From NCBI GenBank assembly GCA_036489445.1, contig DASXFV010000056.1:1-64000 (forward strand): a stretch of DNA of 64,000 nucleotides, in the 5' to 3' direction. The notes under the pieces were generated by a model, which saw only the letters and a program-made list of their open reading frames with translations, had not been told where the DNA came from and made no database searches. Position 1 is the first letter of the stretch. Every line of letters starts with the position of its first letter. The position numbers and the translations under genes were made by a program. Source of the DNA: DAIDKA01 sp036489445 (GTDB lineage: Bacteria > Pseudomonadota > Gammaproteobacteria > Steroidobacterales > Steroidobacteraceae). Of the stretch, positions 1-8,448 are shown in pieces.

Positions 1-54
1 CGCCCGGGCCCGCCGGGGCCCACTTCCTCTTCCCCTTTGGCCTACGGTCCAATC

Positions 55-921
55 GTGCGCATCATTGTTATCAGCGGAATGTCCGGCGCCGGCAAAAGCA
101 TTGCCCTGCATATGCTCGAGGACCTCGGGTATTACTGCATCGACAACATGCCCGCCGCACTGCTCAAACCCTTCGTGTCGCACACCGTGCACAGCGCCGA
201 GGCCAGCTATCAGCGCACCGCCATCGGCCTGGACGCGCGCAACACCCCGCAGGAGGTTGCCACCGTCCCCGGACTGCTCGATGAGCTCAAGCGCAGCGGG
301 ATCCATTGCGAGGTGGTGTACCTGCTGGCGGCAGATGAGGAACTGCTGCGACGTTATGCCGAGACGCGCCGCAAGCATCCGCTCAGTTCCGACCAGCGCG
401 GCCTGCCCGAGGCCATCCAGCTGGAGCGACAGCTGCTGGCGCCCATCGCCAATGCCGCCGATCGGATCATTGATACCTCGCGTATGGGCCTGCATGACCT
501 GCGCCACCTGGTACATCGGACCGTGGGGCACGAGGCCGACGGCCCCCTCACGATCACCTTTGAGTCCTTTGGCTTCAAACGTGGCATTCCCGGGGATGCG
601 GACTTCGTATTCGATGCCCGTACTCTGCCCAATCCCTACTGGGAGCCGACCCTGCGTCCACTCACGGGTCGTGATGCGCCGGTCATCGAGTTCCTGAAGA
701 GCCACCCGGCTGTGCAGCAGTTGATCGATGACATCGAGGATTTCATGACCGGGCGCATCGCGGAGTACCAGGCGACCAGTCGCGGCTACCTGACCGTCGC
801 GGTGGGCTGCACCGGTGGTCGGCATCGCTCGGTGTACGTGGTGGAGGAACTGCTCACACGCTTCACATCGCGCTTTCCACAGGCGATTGCCCGCCACAAC
901 GGGCTGCCCCCGCCTCCCTAG
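55..921 (+). CDS. rapZ: RNase adapter protein RapZ
   Basis: RapZ is a P-loop protein. In enterobacteria it binds the GlmY/GlmZ small RNAs and presents GlmZ to RNase E, tuning glucosamine-6-phosphate synthesis for the envelope. With the GTG start at 55 the protein has 288 residues, the usual family length. The Walker A motif GMSGAGKS lies at residues 8-15 and the conserved C-terminal GCTGGRHRSV motif is present. A TTG at 37 is in frame but would add six residues before the conserved start. The partner genes usually found just upstream (hprK, PTS genes) would lie outside the window. The 3' end overlaps the convergent proS stop by four bases. Family assignment is firm; the exact start is not. 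Confidence 0.93.
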   Translation: MRIIVISGMSGAGKSIALHMLEDLGYYCIDNMPAALLKPFVSHTVHSAEASYQRTAIGLDARNTPQEVATVPGLLDELKRSGIHCEVVYLLAADEELLRRYAETRRKHPLSSDQRGLPEAIQLERQLLAPIANAADRIIDTSRMGLHDLRHLVHRTVGHEADGPLTITFESFGFKRGIPGDADFVFDARTLPNPYWEPTLRPLTGRDAPVIEFLKSHPAVQQLIDDIEDFMTGRIAEYQATSRGYLTVAVGCTGGRHRSVYVVEELLTRFTSRFPQAIARHNGLPPPP

Positions 922-2507
922 TATGAACGCCCCACCAGCACGAACTCGCGCGCCGGCTCGCCGCTGAACACACAGCGTTGCTCCGTGAGCGGCTCCTGCG
1001 TCAGGGGTGCGTTGCGCACCGTGAGCTTGAGGCTCTTGAGCTGCTGCGCAACTTGCGCCAGGGCCGCGCCTTCCGGCCGCGCCCAGGCCACCCGCGCCCA
1101 GCCGCGAAAATCAGCACCGCCCGCCTCCTCATCGGCCGCCGGATCGCCTCCGACGGGGTCAGCGCCGGGCTTGGCGTCGGATTGATAGTGCGCCGCGAGC
1201 GCGGCGAAGGTTTTGATATCGGTGCGAATGTTCGCCGCCAGCTGCTGCTTCGAGGACTCGTGCAGCGCGCTGTGGATGCTGCCCAGCACCTCACTGATCT
1301 GCTCCACGAATTGCTGCCGCGGCAGGGCCTGTGACTGGATTTTCTCCCCGCTACGCAGCTGATCACGCCGCAGGTAGGTGACATGGCCCGAAGCCACATC
1401 GCGCGCACCAATATCGCAGATCACCGGTACACCGCGCTTGATCCAGGTCCAGCGCTTGTCAATGGCACGACCGGGCTTGCGGTCCACCAGCGCACGCACC
1501 GGTTCGCCGAAGGCCTGGGTGCGATTCAACTGCGCAGCGAGGCCCTCGCAGAACTCCAGCACCCCGGCGTCCTCCGGCTTGTCGCGCAGCATCGGAATCA
1601 GCACGATCTGACGGGGCGCGATGATCGGCGGCAGACGCAGACCGTCATCATCCCCGTGGGTCATCACCACGGCTCCCACCAGACGCGTGGACACTCCCCA
1701 GCTCGTCGTGTGCGCGAAGGCCAGGTCGCCTGCTTCGGTCTGATAGCGGATGCTCTGTGCCTTGGCGAAATTGGTGCCCAGGTAATGCGCAGTGCCGGCT
1801 TGCAGCGCCTTGCCATCCTGCATCATGGCTTCGATGGAATAGGTGTTGGCCGCGCCCGGGAAGCGCTCATGGGCGGGCTTCTCGCCCGCCACCACTGCCA
1901 TCGCCAGCACATCCTCGGCAAAGGAGCGGTATACCTCCAGCATGCGCGCGGTCTCCTCGCGTGCATCCTGCTCGGTCGCATGCGCGGTGTGACCTTCCTG
2001 CCAGAGAAATTCGGCGGTGCGCAGGAACAGCCGCGGCCGCATCTCCCAGCGCACGACATTGGCCCACTGGTTCAGCAGCAGCGGCAGATCCCGATGCGAG
2101 CGCACCCAGCGATGCAAGGCCGCCCCGATCACCGTCTCGGATGTCGGGCGCACAACCAGTGGCTCTTCCAGCTTCGCATCCGGATCCGGTTTGAGCACCC
2201 CATCGATCATTTTCAACCGATGATGCGTCACCACCGCCATTTCCTTGGCGAACCCCTCGACGTGCTCGGCCTCGCGGGCGATGTAGCTCAGGGGGATGAA
2301 CAGCGGGAAGTAGCAGTTCTCATGTCCGGTCTCGCGAAAGCGGCGGTCCAGGATCTCCTGCATCCGCTGCCAGATGCCATAGCCCCAGGGCCGGATGATC
2401 ATGCAGCCGCGGACGCCGGACTCCTCGGCGAGGTCGGCCTGATCCACCACAGCCTGATACCAGGCGGCAAAGTCATCCGTGCGGGTGACTGGAAGAGCGT
2501 GTTGCAT
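918..2507 (-). CDS. proS: Prolyl-tRNA synthetase, archaeal/eukaryotic-like type
   Basis: This class II synthetase charges tRNA-Pro with proline. The 529-residue protein has motif 2 followed by RLFLRTAEFLWQEGHTAHAT, and motif 3 inside TSWGVSTRLVGAVVMTHGDD. Both are signatures of the archaeal/eukaryotic-like (ProS type 3) architecture. The large editing insertion (INS) of the usual bacterial ProRS is not evident between the motifs. The C-terminal third carries an anticodon-binding domain and a tail ending VLVGRSY. ATG 2507 was chosen because upstream in-frame codons run into the 3' end of the patatin gene and encode non-conserved sequence. It lies 34 bases downstream of the patatin stop. Most gammaproteobacteria use the bacterial type, so horizontal acquisition is plausible. 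Confidence 0.92.
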   Translation of the reverse strand: MQHALPVTRTDDFAAWYQAVVDQADLAEESGVRGCMIIRPWGYGIWQRMQEILDRRFRETGHENCYFPLFIPLSYIAREAEHVEGFAKEMAVVTHHRLKMIDGVLKPDPDAKLEEPLVVRPTSETVIGAALHRWVRSHRDLPLLLNQWANVVRWEMRPRLFLRTAEFLWQEGHTAHATEQDAREETARMLEVYRSFAEDVLAMAVVAGEKPAHERFPGAANTYSIEAMMQDGKALQAGTAHYLGTNFAKAQSIRYQTEAGDLAFAHTTSWGVSTRLVGAVVMTHGDDDGLRLPPIIAPRQIVLIPMLRDKPEDAGVLEFCEGLAAQLNRTQAFGEPVRALVDRKPGRAIDKRWTWIKRGVPVICDIGARDVASGHVTYLRRDQLRSGEKIQSQALPRQQFVEQISEVLGSIHSALHESSKQQLAANIRTDIKTFAALAAHYQSDAKPGADPVGGDPAADEEAGGADFRGWARVAWARPEGAALAQVAQQLKSLKLTVRNAPLTQEPLTEQRCVFSGEPAREFVLVGRSY

Positions 2508-2541
2508 GCGTAGTCTCTGGAAGGAAGGCGTGCGGGCTATC

Positions 2542-3726
2542 TTACGTGACGATGGCCCGTGATGAGACCAGTGTCGGCTGCGCCAGAGGCGCACCGCTCA
2601 TGAAGTCCAGCAGGGTTTCGCGAGCCTGCATGGCGTCCCGGTACCCCAGGGCAATCAGCTCCCGGGTGAAACTGGCTTCAAACATCAGATAGCTGGCCAG
2701 CTGGCTGCCGCCGGCATCCTTGGCGCCAATCACATGCAGCAGGGTGCGCAGCCCGCGCGGCATCTCCTTGACGTGGCGCGCTGCAATCACCCGCGGGTCT
2801 ACGCTGGGCGCCAGCATCAGAGTGTCCACATGCTTGAGCACCCGGGTGTGTACCGAGCTGCCCTCCGGCAGGGTGTCCACCAGCTGGTTGAAACGATCGG
2901 TCTGTTCGACGTCGGCATAGACCGAGTCGGTAAACAGCGTGTCGAGCATGAAGCCGAAGATCTGACCCGGCGTCGGCACCGGCTCCGCGCCATTCTCCGG
3001 CGTCACACCCGCCTCGCGGCGCGCCCGCACACCAATGATCAGGAGCCGATCGGCGCCCAGATGGATTGCCGGGCTCAGGGGGTTCAGCTGCCGCATGGAG
3101 CCGTCGCCGAAGAACGTCTCTCCCAGCTTGACCGGAGGAAACAACACCGGAATGGCCGCGCTCGCCATCAGATGATCGAGCCCGAGTCGCTCGCGCCGGC
3201 CGGCACGCTGGGTGCGGGCCCAGTTGTTGATCTTCTCCGCCCCATCAAAGAATGCGATCGACTGGCCGGTCTGGTAACAGGTGCTGCTCAGTGCCAGGCC
3301 GCGCAGATGACCGCGTTCGATGCTGGTGCGCACGCCCGCCCAGTCGATCTTCGAGGTCAGCAGTTCGCGCAGCGGCGAATTGTCCAGCAGGGAATGCGGC
3401 GTCGTGGCCACGACACCTCCGGATATCAGCGCCGTCACCCAGCGCGCACCCGCGACCAGCATGTGACCGGTGTCCACCTTGAACACCTGCGAGACGCGAA
3501 AATTTGCCCACACATCCGTAAGTCCCGACACCGCGGCGCGCCAGTGATGGGCCTGGGAGGCAAGAACACTGGCCGACACCGCACCGGCCGAAGTTCCGGC
3601 AATGACGGGGAACGGATTGCGATTGCGCGGCAGCAGCTCGGTAAGCGCTTGCAGGACGCCGACCTGATAGGCGGCGCGGGCACCGCCTCCCGTAAGGACC
3701 AGCCCGACGACTGGCCGCTCGCGCAT
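2542..3726 (-). CDS. Patatin-like phospholipase family protein
   Basis: A 394-residue patatin (PNPLA) serine hydrolase, probably acting on phospholipid or other acyl esters. The oxyanion-hole motif GGGAR is at residues 13-17 and the nucleophile motif GTSAG at 44-48, with Ser46 as nucleophile. The catalytic Asp sits in a DGS motif (FFGDGSMRQL), a variant of the common DGG/DGA. No signal peptide or membrane segment is seen, so it should be cytoplasmic or peripheral. Its ATG overlaps the pyk stop codon by one base (TGATG), which suggests translational coupling to the glycolytic genes upstream. Substrate is unknown. Confidence 0.88.
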   Translation of the reverse strand: MRERPVVGLVLTGGGARAAYQVGVLQALTELLPRNRNPFPVIAGTSAGAVSASVLASQAHHWRAAVSGLTDVWANFRVSQVFKVDTGHMLVAGARWVTALISGGVVATTPHSLLDNSPLRELLTSKIDWAGVRTSIERGHLRGLALSSTCYQTGQSIAFFDGAEKINNWARTQRAGRRERLGLDHLMASAAIPVLFPPVKLGETFFGDGSMRQLNPLSPAIHLGADRLLIIGVRARREAGVTPENGAEPVPTPGQIFGFMLDTLFTDSVYADVEQTDRFNQLVDTLPEGSSVHTRVLKHVDTLMLAPSVDPRVIAARHVKEMPRGLRTLLHVIGAKDAGGSQLASYLMFEASFTRELIALGYRDAMQARETLLDFMSGAPLAQPTLVSSRAIVT

Positions 3727-5210
3727 CAGATCAGGTTGACCTTGAGAATCTGCATCGAGTTCGTGCCGCCCTGCACACCCGACAGCTCACCCTTGGTCAC
3801 GATCACCAGGTCTCCCTGATGCACCAGGTCCAGTTCCAGCAGGCGCGCGAAGATGGCGTTGTAGAGCGTCTCCACCGTGTCGCAGCCCACGACATCAAAC
3901 ATCACCGGATAGACGCCGCGGTACATGGTCACACGACGCGCGGTCGCCTCGTTGCGGGAAAAGGCGTAGATCGGAATGTCCGAGCGCAGGCGCGACATCC
4001 ACAGCGTTGTGGCTCCGGTCTCGGTGAGGGCCACGATGGCCTTCACGTCCATGTGATTGGCCGCGTACATCACGGCCATCGCGATGGCTTCCTCCGTGCC
4101 CTTGAACATGCTGCCGTCTTCGCGCTGTCGCGGCAGGGCATGGCCGAACTGGTACTTCTCGGCGCCGCGGATCACGTCCGCCATGGCTTCCACGGCCTTC
4201 AACGGATAGCGGCCGGTGGCCGTCTCCGCGGACAGCATGACCGCATCCGTGCCGTCCATGACAGCGTTGGCCACATCAGACACCTCGGCACGGGTCGGCA
4301 CCGGGTTCTGGATCATCGATTCCATCATCTGCGTGGCGGTGATCACGACCCGGTTCAGGGCACGGGAGCGGTAGATGATGGTCTTTTGCAGACTGGTCAC
4401 CTCCGCATAACCCATCTCGACACCCAGGTCGCCACGCGCCACCATCACCACATCGGACGCTTCGATGATGCTGTCCAGGTTGGTGATGGCCTCATGGCGC
4501 TCGATCTTGGCGACGATTCGCGCATCGCCACCGGCCTCGCGTACCAGGCGCCGCGCGAGCTTGATGTCGGCGGCATCCCGGGCGAAGGAGACCGCCACAT
4601 AGTCGAGCTTCTCCTGAGCGGCGAAGCGGATGTCGTCGCGATCCTTGTCGGATAGCGCGGGCGCGGAAATGCCCCCTCCCTGGCGATTCAGACCCTTGCG
4701 ATCGGACAGCGGCCCGCCTGCTTTCACCCGCGTGTGGATGCGCGTGCCCTCGACACTGATCACATCCAGAACGATCTGCCCGTCCGCGAGCAGCAGCACG
4801 TCCCCGCTCACCACATCGTGGGGCAGGTTCTTGTAGGCTGTACCCACCACGTTGATGTCGCCGCCCTTGGGATCCAGCGCCGTGTCGAGCGCGAACGGCG
4901 CGCCCTCCTCCAGCTGGATCGGGCCATTGGCGAAACCCTCAATACGGATTTTCGGACCCGACAGGTCCAGCAACAGCCCCACGCATTCCCGGCAGCGCGC
5001 CGCCGCGTCGCGCACCAGGTCCAGGCGCCGCTTCAGATCCGCGCGAGTGCCATGTGAGGCATTCAACCGCACGACGCTCAGACCCGATTTCATCATCTCC
5101 ATGAGCAGTTTCGGGTCATCCGTCGCCGGTCCCGCGGTCGCGACGATTTTGGTGCGCTTCAGTTGCTTCACTGTGTTCACAATTCCTTGTGGGCTGTTAA
5201 GGCCTATCAC
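3726..5210 (-). CDS. pyk: Pyruvate kinase
   Basis: Transfers phosphate from phosphoenolpyruvate to ADP, the last glycolytic step. The 494-residue product has the N-terminal KRTKIVATAGPA motif, the active-site segment IVAKIERHEAI with the catalytic Lys, VMVARGDLGVEM, and the TATQMMESM motif, followed by a full C-terminal allosteric domain. The GTG at 5210 overlaps the pgk stop as GTGA, fitting translational coupling. A GTG about 10 codons further in could also start the protein, since conservation begins only near KRTKIVATAGPA. It is the third gene of the gap-pgk-pyk-patatin chain. Confidence 0.96.
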   Translation of the reverse strand: MIGLNSPQGIVNTVKQLKRTKIVATAGPATDDPKLLMEMMKSGLSVVRLNASHGTRADLKRRLDLVRDAAARCRECVGLLLDLSGPKIRIEGFANGPIQLEEGAPFALDTALDPKGGDINVVGTAYKNLPHDVVSGDVLLLADGQIVLDVISVEGTRIHTRVKAGGPLSDRKGLNRQGGGISAPALSDKDRDDIRFAAQEKLDYVAVSFARDAADIKLARRLVREAGGDARIVAKIERHEAITNLDSIIEASDVVMVARGDLGVEMGYAEVTSLQKTIIYRSRALNRVVITATQMMESMIQNPVPTRAEVSDVANAVMDGTDAVMLSAETATGRYPLKAVEAMADVIRGAEKYQFGHALPRQREDGSMFKGTEEAIAMAVMYAANHMDVKAIVALTETGATTLWMSRLRSDIPIYAFSRNEATARRVTMYRGVYPVMFDVVGCDTVETLYNAIFARLLELDLVHQGDLVIVTKGELSGVQGGTNSMQILKVNLI

Positions 5211-6379
5211 GAGCGCTCCTCCAGCATGGCGACTGCCGGCAAAGTCTTGCCCTCGACGAATTCGAGGAAGGCGCCGCCACCCGTGGAGATATAGGAGATG
5301 CCCTCTTCCACACCGTATTTCTCGATGGCTGCGAGCGTATCGCCACCGCCGGCTACAGAAAAGGCCTGACTGTCGGCGATGGCATGCGCCAGGGTCCGCG
5401 TGCCCGCGCCGAACTGATCAAACTCGAAGACCCCCACCGGGCCATTCCAGAGGATGGTGCCGGCCGTTCGCAACTGGGCGGCGAAATCCTTCGCCGTCTG
5501 CGGACCGATGTCCAGAATGAGTTCATCCGGGCGCACGTCACCGACGGCACGCACCTGTGCCTTGGCGGTGCTTGCAAACTGGGTGGCCACAACCACATCG
5601 GTGGGCAACGGAATGGCCGCGCCGCGGGCCTGCGCCTGCTCCAGGAGCTGGCGGGCGGTGTCCAGCATGTCAGCCTCGTGCAGCGATTTGCCGACCGCCA
5701 TGCCGGTGGCCGCCAGGAACGTATTGGCGATGCCGCCCCCGACAATCAAATGGTCCACCTTGCCCAGCAGCGACTGCAGTACCGTCAGTTTCGTGGAGAC
5801 CTTGGAGCCCGCCACGATGGCGACCAGCGGTCGGGCCGGCGTCGCGAGCACCTTTTCCAGCGCCTGCAGTTCCCGCACCAGCAGGGGGCCGGCGCAGGCC
5901 ACCGGCGCGAAACGCGCGACACCATGGGTGCTCGCCTCGGCGCGGTGCGCGGTGCCAAACGCATCCATCACGAACACATCGCACAGCGCGGCCATGGCGC
6001 GCGCCAGATCTTCCGTGTCTTTTTTCTCGCCCTTGTTGAAGCGCACGTTCTCACACAACACCAGCTGCCCGGGCTGGCAATCCAGGCCTGAAAGCCAGTC
6101 CTTGCGCAGCTCCACGGGGCGCCCGAGCAGTTCCCCCAGCCGCTTTGCCACTGGGGCCAGCGAGAACTGTTCGTCGTAGACGCCCTCTTGCGGGCGACCC
6201 AGATGCGACATCACGAACACCTTCGCGCCCGCATCCATGGCGTGCCTGAGCGTGGGCAATGCCGCACGGATGCGGACATCGCTGGTCACCACCCCGTCGG
6301 CCACCGGCACGTTCAGATCCTCACGGATCAACACCCGCTTGCCAGCGAGAGCCAGGTCCGTCATGCGGCGCACTTTCAT
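5207..6379 (-). CDS. pgk: Phosphoglycerate kinase
   Basis: Catalyses the reversible transfer of phosphate from 1,3-bisphosphoglycerate to ADP. The 390-residue protein begins MKVRRMTDLALAGKR, runs into the substrate-binding RxDxNVP motif (REDLNVPV), and keeps the nucleotide-binding GPVGVFE segment and the C-terminal GGGDT loop. The start at 6379 was chosen because its ATG overlaps the gap stop by one base (TGATG) and matches the family N-terminus; longer readings run into gap. Its own stop overlaps the GTG of pyk. Confidence 0.97.
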   Translation of the reverse strand: MKVRRMTDLALAGKRVLIREDLNVPVADGVVTSDVRIRAALPTLRHAMDAGAKVFVMSHLGRPQEGVYDEQFSLAPVAKRLGELLGRPVELRKDWLSGLDCQPGQLVLCENVRFNKGEKKDTEDLARAMAALCDVFVMDAFGTAHRAEASTHGVARFAPVACAGPLLVRELQALEKVLATPARPLVAIVAGSKVSTKLTVLQSLLGKVDHLIVGGGIANTFLAATGMAVGKSLHEADMLDTARQLLEQAQARGAAIPLPTDVVVATQFASTAKAQVRAVGDVRPDELILDIGPQTAKDFAAQLRTAGTILWNGPVGVFEFDQFGAGTRTLAHAIADSQAFSVAGGGDTLAAIEKYGVEEGISYISTGGGAFLEFVEGKTLPAVAMLEERS

Positions 6380-7392
6380 CAAACCGCCCTGGACCAGGCG
6401 AGCGTGATGTCGAGCATGCGATTGGAGAAACCCCACTCGTTGTCATACCAGGCGCAGACCTTCACCAGCGTGCCAGCGACCACCTTGGTGAGGGTGGCGT
6501 CAAATATGGAGGAATGCGGATCATGGTTGAAGTCCACCGACACCAGCGGCGCATCGTTGTAGGCCAGCACGGCCTTGAGCTCACCCGCGGCCGCAGCCTT
6601 CATCAGCCCATTGATCTCATCGACCGAGGTGGCGCGCGCAGCCGTAAAGCTCAGGTCCACCAGTGACACATTGATGGTGGGCACACGCACCGCGAAACCG
6701 TCGAGCCTGCCACTGAGTTCGGGCAGCACCAGACCCACCGCGGCGGCGGCGCCGGTCTTGGTCGGGATCTGCGACATGGTGGCGGAGCGCGCGCGGCGCA
6801 GGTCCTTGTGGAACACGTCCGTCAGCACCTGGTCATTGGTGTAGGAGTGGATGGTGGTCATCACACCGGCAACCAGGCCGATATGGGCATGGAGCACCTT
6901 GGCCATGGGCGCGAGGCAATTGGTGGTGCAGGAGGCATTTGAAATGACGGTATGGCTGGCCTTCAGAACAGCGTGGTTCACGCCGTAGACCACCGTGGCA
7001 TCGACATCCTTGTCAGCGGGCGCGGAGATCACCACGCGGCGTGCGCCGCCGGTGATATGCAGCCCGGCCTTGGCCTTGCTGGTGAAGAGGCCGGTGCACT
7101 CCAGCACCGTGTCCACGCCCAGTTTTCCCCATGGGAGCTTCGCCGGATCGCGTTCCGCCAGGACGCGAATGCGGTCGCCATTGACCACCATCGAATCGCC
7201 GTCCACCGTGACGGTGCCGGGGAATTTACCGTGGGCGGTATCGTAGCGGGTCAGGTGGGCATTGGTATTTGCATCCCCGAGATCGTTGATGGCCACGATC
7301 TGAATCTCATGGGTGCGTCCGGATTCATACAGCGCGCGCAGTACATTACGTCCAATGCGGCCATATCCGTTGATACCCACCTTTATCGCCAT
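6379..7392 (-). CDS. gap: Type I glyceraldehyde-3-phosphate dehydrogenase
   Basis: NAD-dependent phosphorylating oxidation of glyceraldehyde-3-phosphate. The 337-residue protein starts with the Rossmann motif INGYGRIGRN, has the acidic residue in AINDLGD expected for NAD preference, and carries the catalytic cysteine in SNASCTTNCLAP. The N-terminal half (TNAHLTRYDTAHGKFPG, AERDPAKLPW) resembles the alphaproteobacterial/GapB-like branch more than E. coli GapA, so erythrose-4-phosphate dehydrogenase activity cannot be excluded by eye. A good ribosome site (AGAGGA) lies about 9 bases before the ATG. It is the first gene of the gap-pgk-pyk-patatin chain, so that operon's promoter should lie in 7393-7500. 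Confidence 0.95.
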   Translation of the reverse strand: MAIKVGINGYGRIGRNVLRALYESGRTHEIQIVAINDLGDANTNAHLTRYDTAHGKFPGTVTVDGDSMVVNGDRIRVLAERDPAKLPWGKLGVDTVLECTGLFTSKAKAGLHITGGARRVVISAPADKDVDATVVYGVNHAVLKASHTVISNASCTTNCLAPMAKVLHAHIGLVAGVMTTIHSYTNDQVLTDVFHKDLRRARSATMSQIPTKTGAAAAVGLVLPELSGRLDGFAVRVPTINVSLVDLSFTAARATSVDEINGLMKAAAAGELKAVLAYNDAPLVSVDFNHDPHSSIFDATLTKVVAGTLVKVCAWYDNEWGFSNRMLDITLAWSRAV

Positions 7393-7453
7393 GTCGAATA
7401 GTCCTCTTTGCTCTACTTATCAGAGTGTTAGCAGGTTGGTTAGGCCCTCAGGA

Positions 7454-7465
7454 CCTTCGCGAAGG
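7454..7465. repeat. 12-bp perfect palindrome in the gap/phosphoesterase divergent region
   Basis: CCTTCGCGAAGG sits about 60 bases upstream of the gap start codon, between two divergent genes. It is a perfect palindrome and could be an operator half-site pair, but at this GC content a 12-bp palindrome can also arise by chance. No known regulator consensus was recognised. The rest of 7393-7647 shows no convincing gene. Confidence 0.25.
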
Positions 7466-7647
7466 AAGTCGCACGGGCGCGGGCGCATTGTCCCCCAGAT
7501 ACGGCAGGGGCGGCAATGGAACATATCGTCCGCCGAGCTGTCGTATTGCCCGATTGTGCCGCCATGACGCACGTCACCGGCCAGGATTGCCTGCTCTGCT
7601 ACGATGCGATCGAAGAGGACCTGAGGTTTCGCAAACTTCTCCGGATC

Positions 7648-8448
7648 ATGACGCCACTTCGTCTCCTGCACTTCACCGACCTGCATCTGTCCGCGGACGA
7701 AGATGCCCGATTGCGCGGCATTCAGCCGCTGGCAACGCTGCGCCGGACCCTCGCGCAGGCCATAGCCTGCACGCAGGAAAGCGGCTGGCCGCCCGATGCC
7801 ATCCTGGTCACCGGCGATATCGTGCATGACGACCCGCGTGGGTACGAGGTGTTCCGCCGCGAGTTCGCCAACCTGGGCGTCCCGGTGGGCTGTATCCCGG
7901 GCAATCACGACGATGCCTCGGTCATGTCGCGGATGCTCGCCCACTCGCCGTTCATCACCTCCGGCTGCCTGGATCTGCGCGGCTGGCGCGTGGTGCTGCT
8001 GGACAGCAGCGTAGCGGGCCAGGACGGCGGCCATCTGGCCCCGGCGCAGCTGCAACTGCTGCGCAGCGCGCTCGCCTCGGCCACTACCCCGGTGCTGGTG
8101 TGTCTGCACCATCATCCCGTGGCCATGTCCAGTGACTGGCTGGACCAGATCGGCCTCGACAATGCCGCGGACTTCTTCCGCATCATCGATGCCTACCAGT
8201 CGGTGCGGGCCGTTCTGTGGGGCCATGTTCATCAGCAATTTGATGGCTTGCGCCGCGGCGTCCGCCTGCTTGCCACCCCATCCACCTGTGCGCAGTTCCT
8301 GCCCTTTTCCCACGACTTCGCCATCGACGGGCGGCCGCCGGCCTTTCGCACCCTGGAATTGAAGCTCGACGGCAGCCTCTTCACCAATCTGCACTGGGTG
8401 GACTCATGCGACAGTGGCTCTTCGCACTCTGCCTACTCGGCAGCCTGA
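7648..8448 (+). CDS. cpdA: CpdA-like cyclic nucleotide phosphodiesterase (metallophosphoesterase)
   Basis: A 266-residue calcineurin-like phosphoesterase of the Icc/CpdA type, which hydrolyses 3',5'-cyclic AMP in relatives. The metal-binding motifs appear in order: DLH at residues 11-13, GD in VTGDIVHD, GNHD, HHH in VCLHHHPV, and GHVH. The start at 7648 (MTPLRLLHFTDLHL) matches the family N-terminus; in-frame ATGs at 7516 and 7564 would add unconserved sequence. The last 43 bases overlap the signal-peptide region of the next gene, so the C-terminus reads a Ser-rich tail not typical of the family. Cyclic AMP specificity is inferred from the family. Confidence 0.85.
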   Translation: MTPLRLLHFTDLHLSADEDARLRGIQPLATLRRTLAQAIACTQESGWPPDAILVTGDIVHDDPRGYEVFRREFANLGVPVGCIPGNHDDASVMSRMLAHSPFITSGCLDLRGWRVVLLDSSVAGQDGGHLAPAQLQLLRSALASATTPVLVCLHHHPVAMSSDWLDQIGLDNAADFFRIIDAYQSVRAVLWGHVHQQFDGLRRGVRLLATPSTCAQFLPFSHDFAIDGRPPAFRTLELKLDGSLFTNLHWVDSCDSGSSHSAYSAA

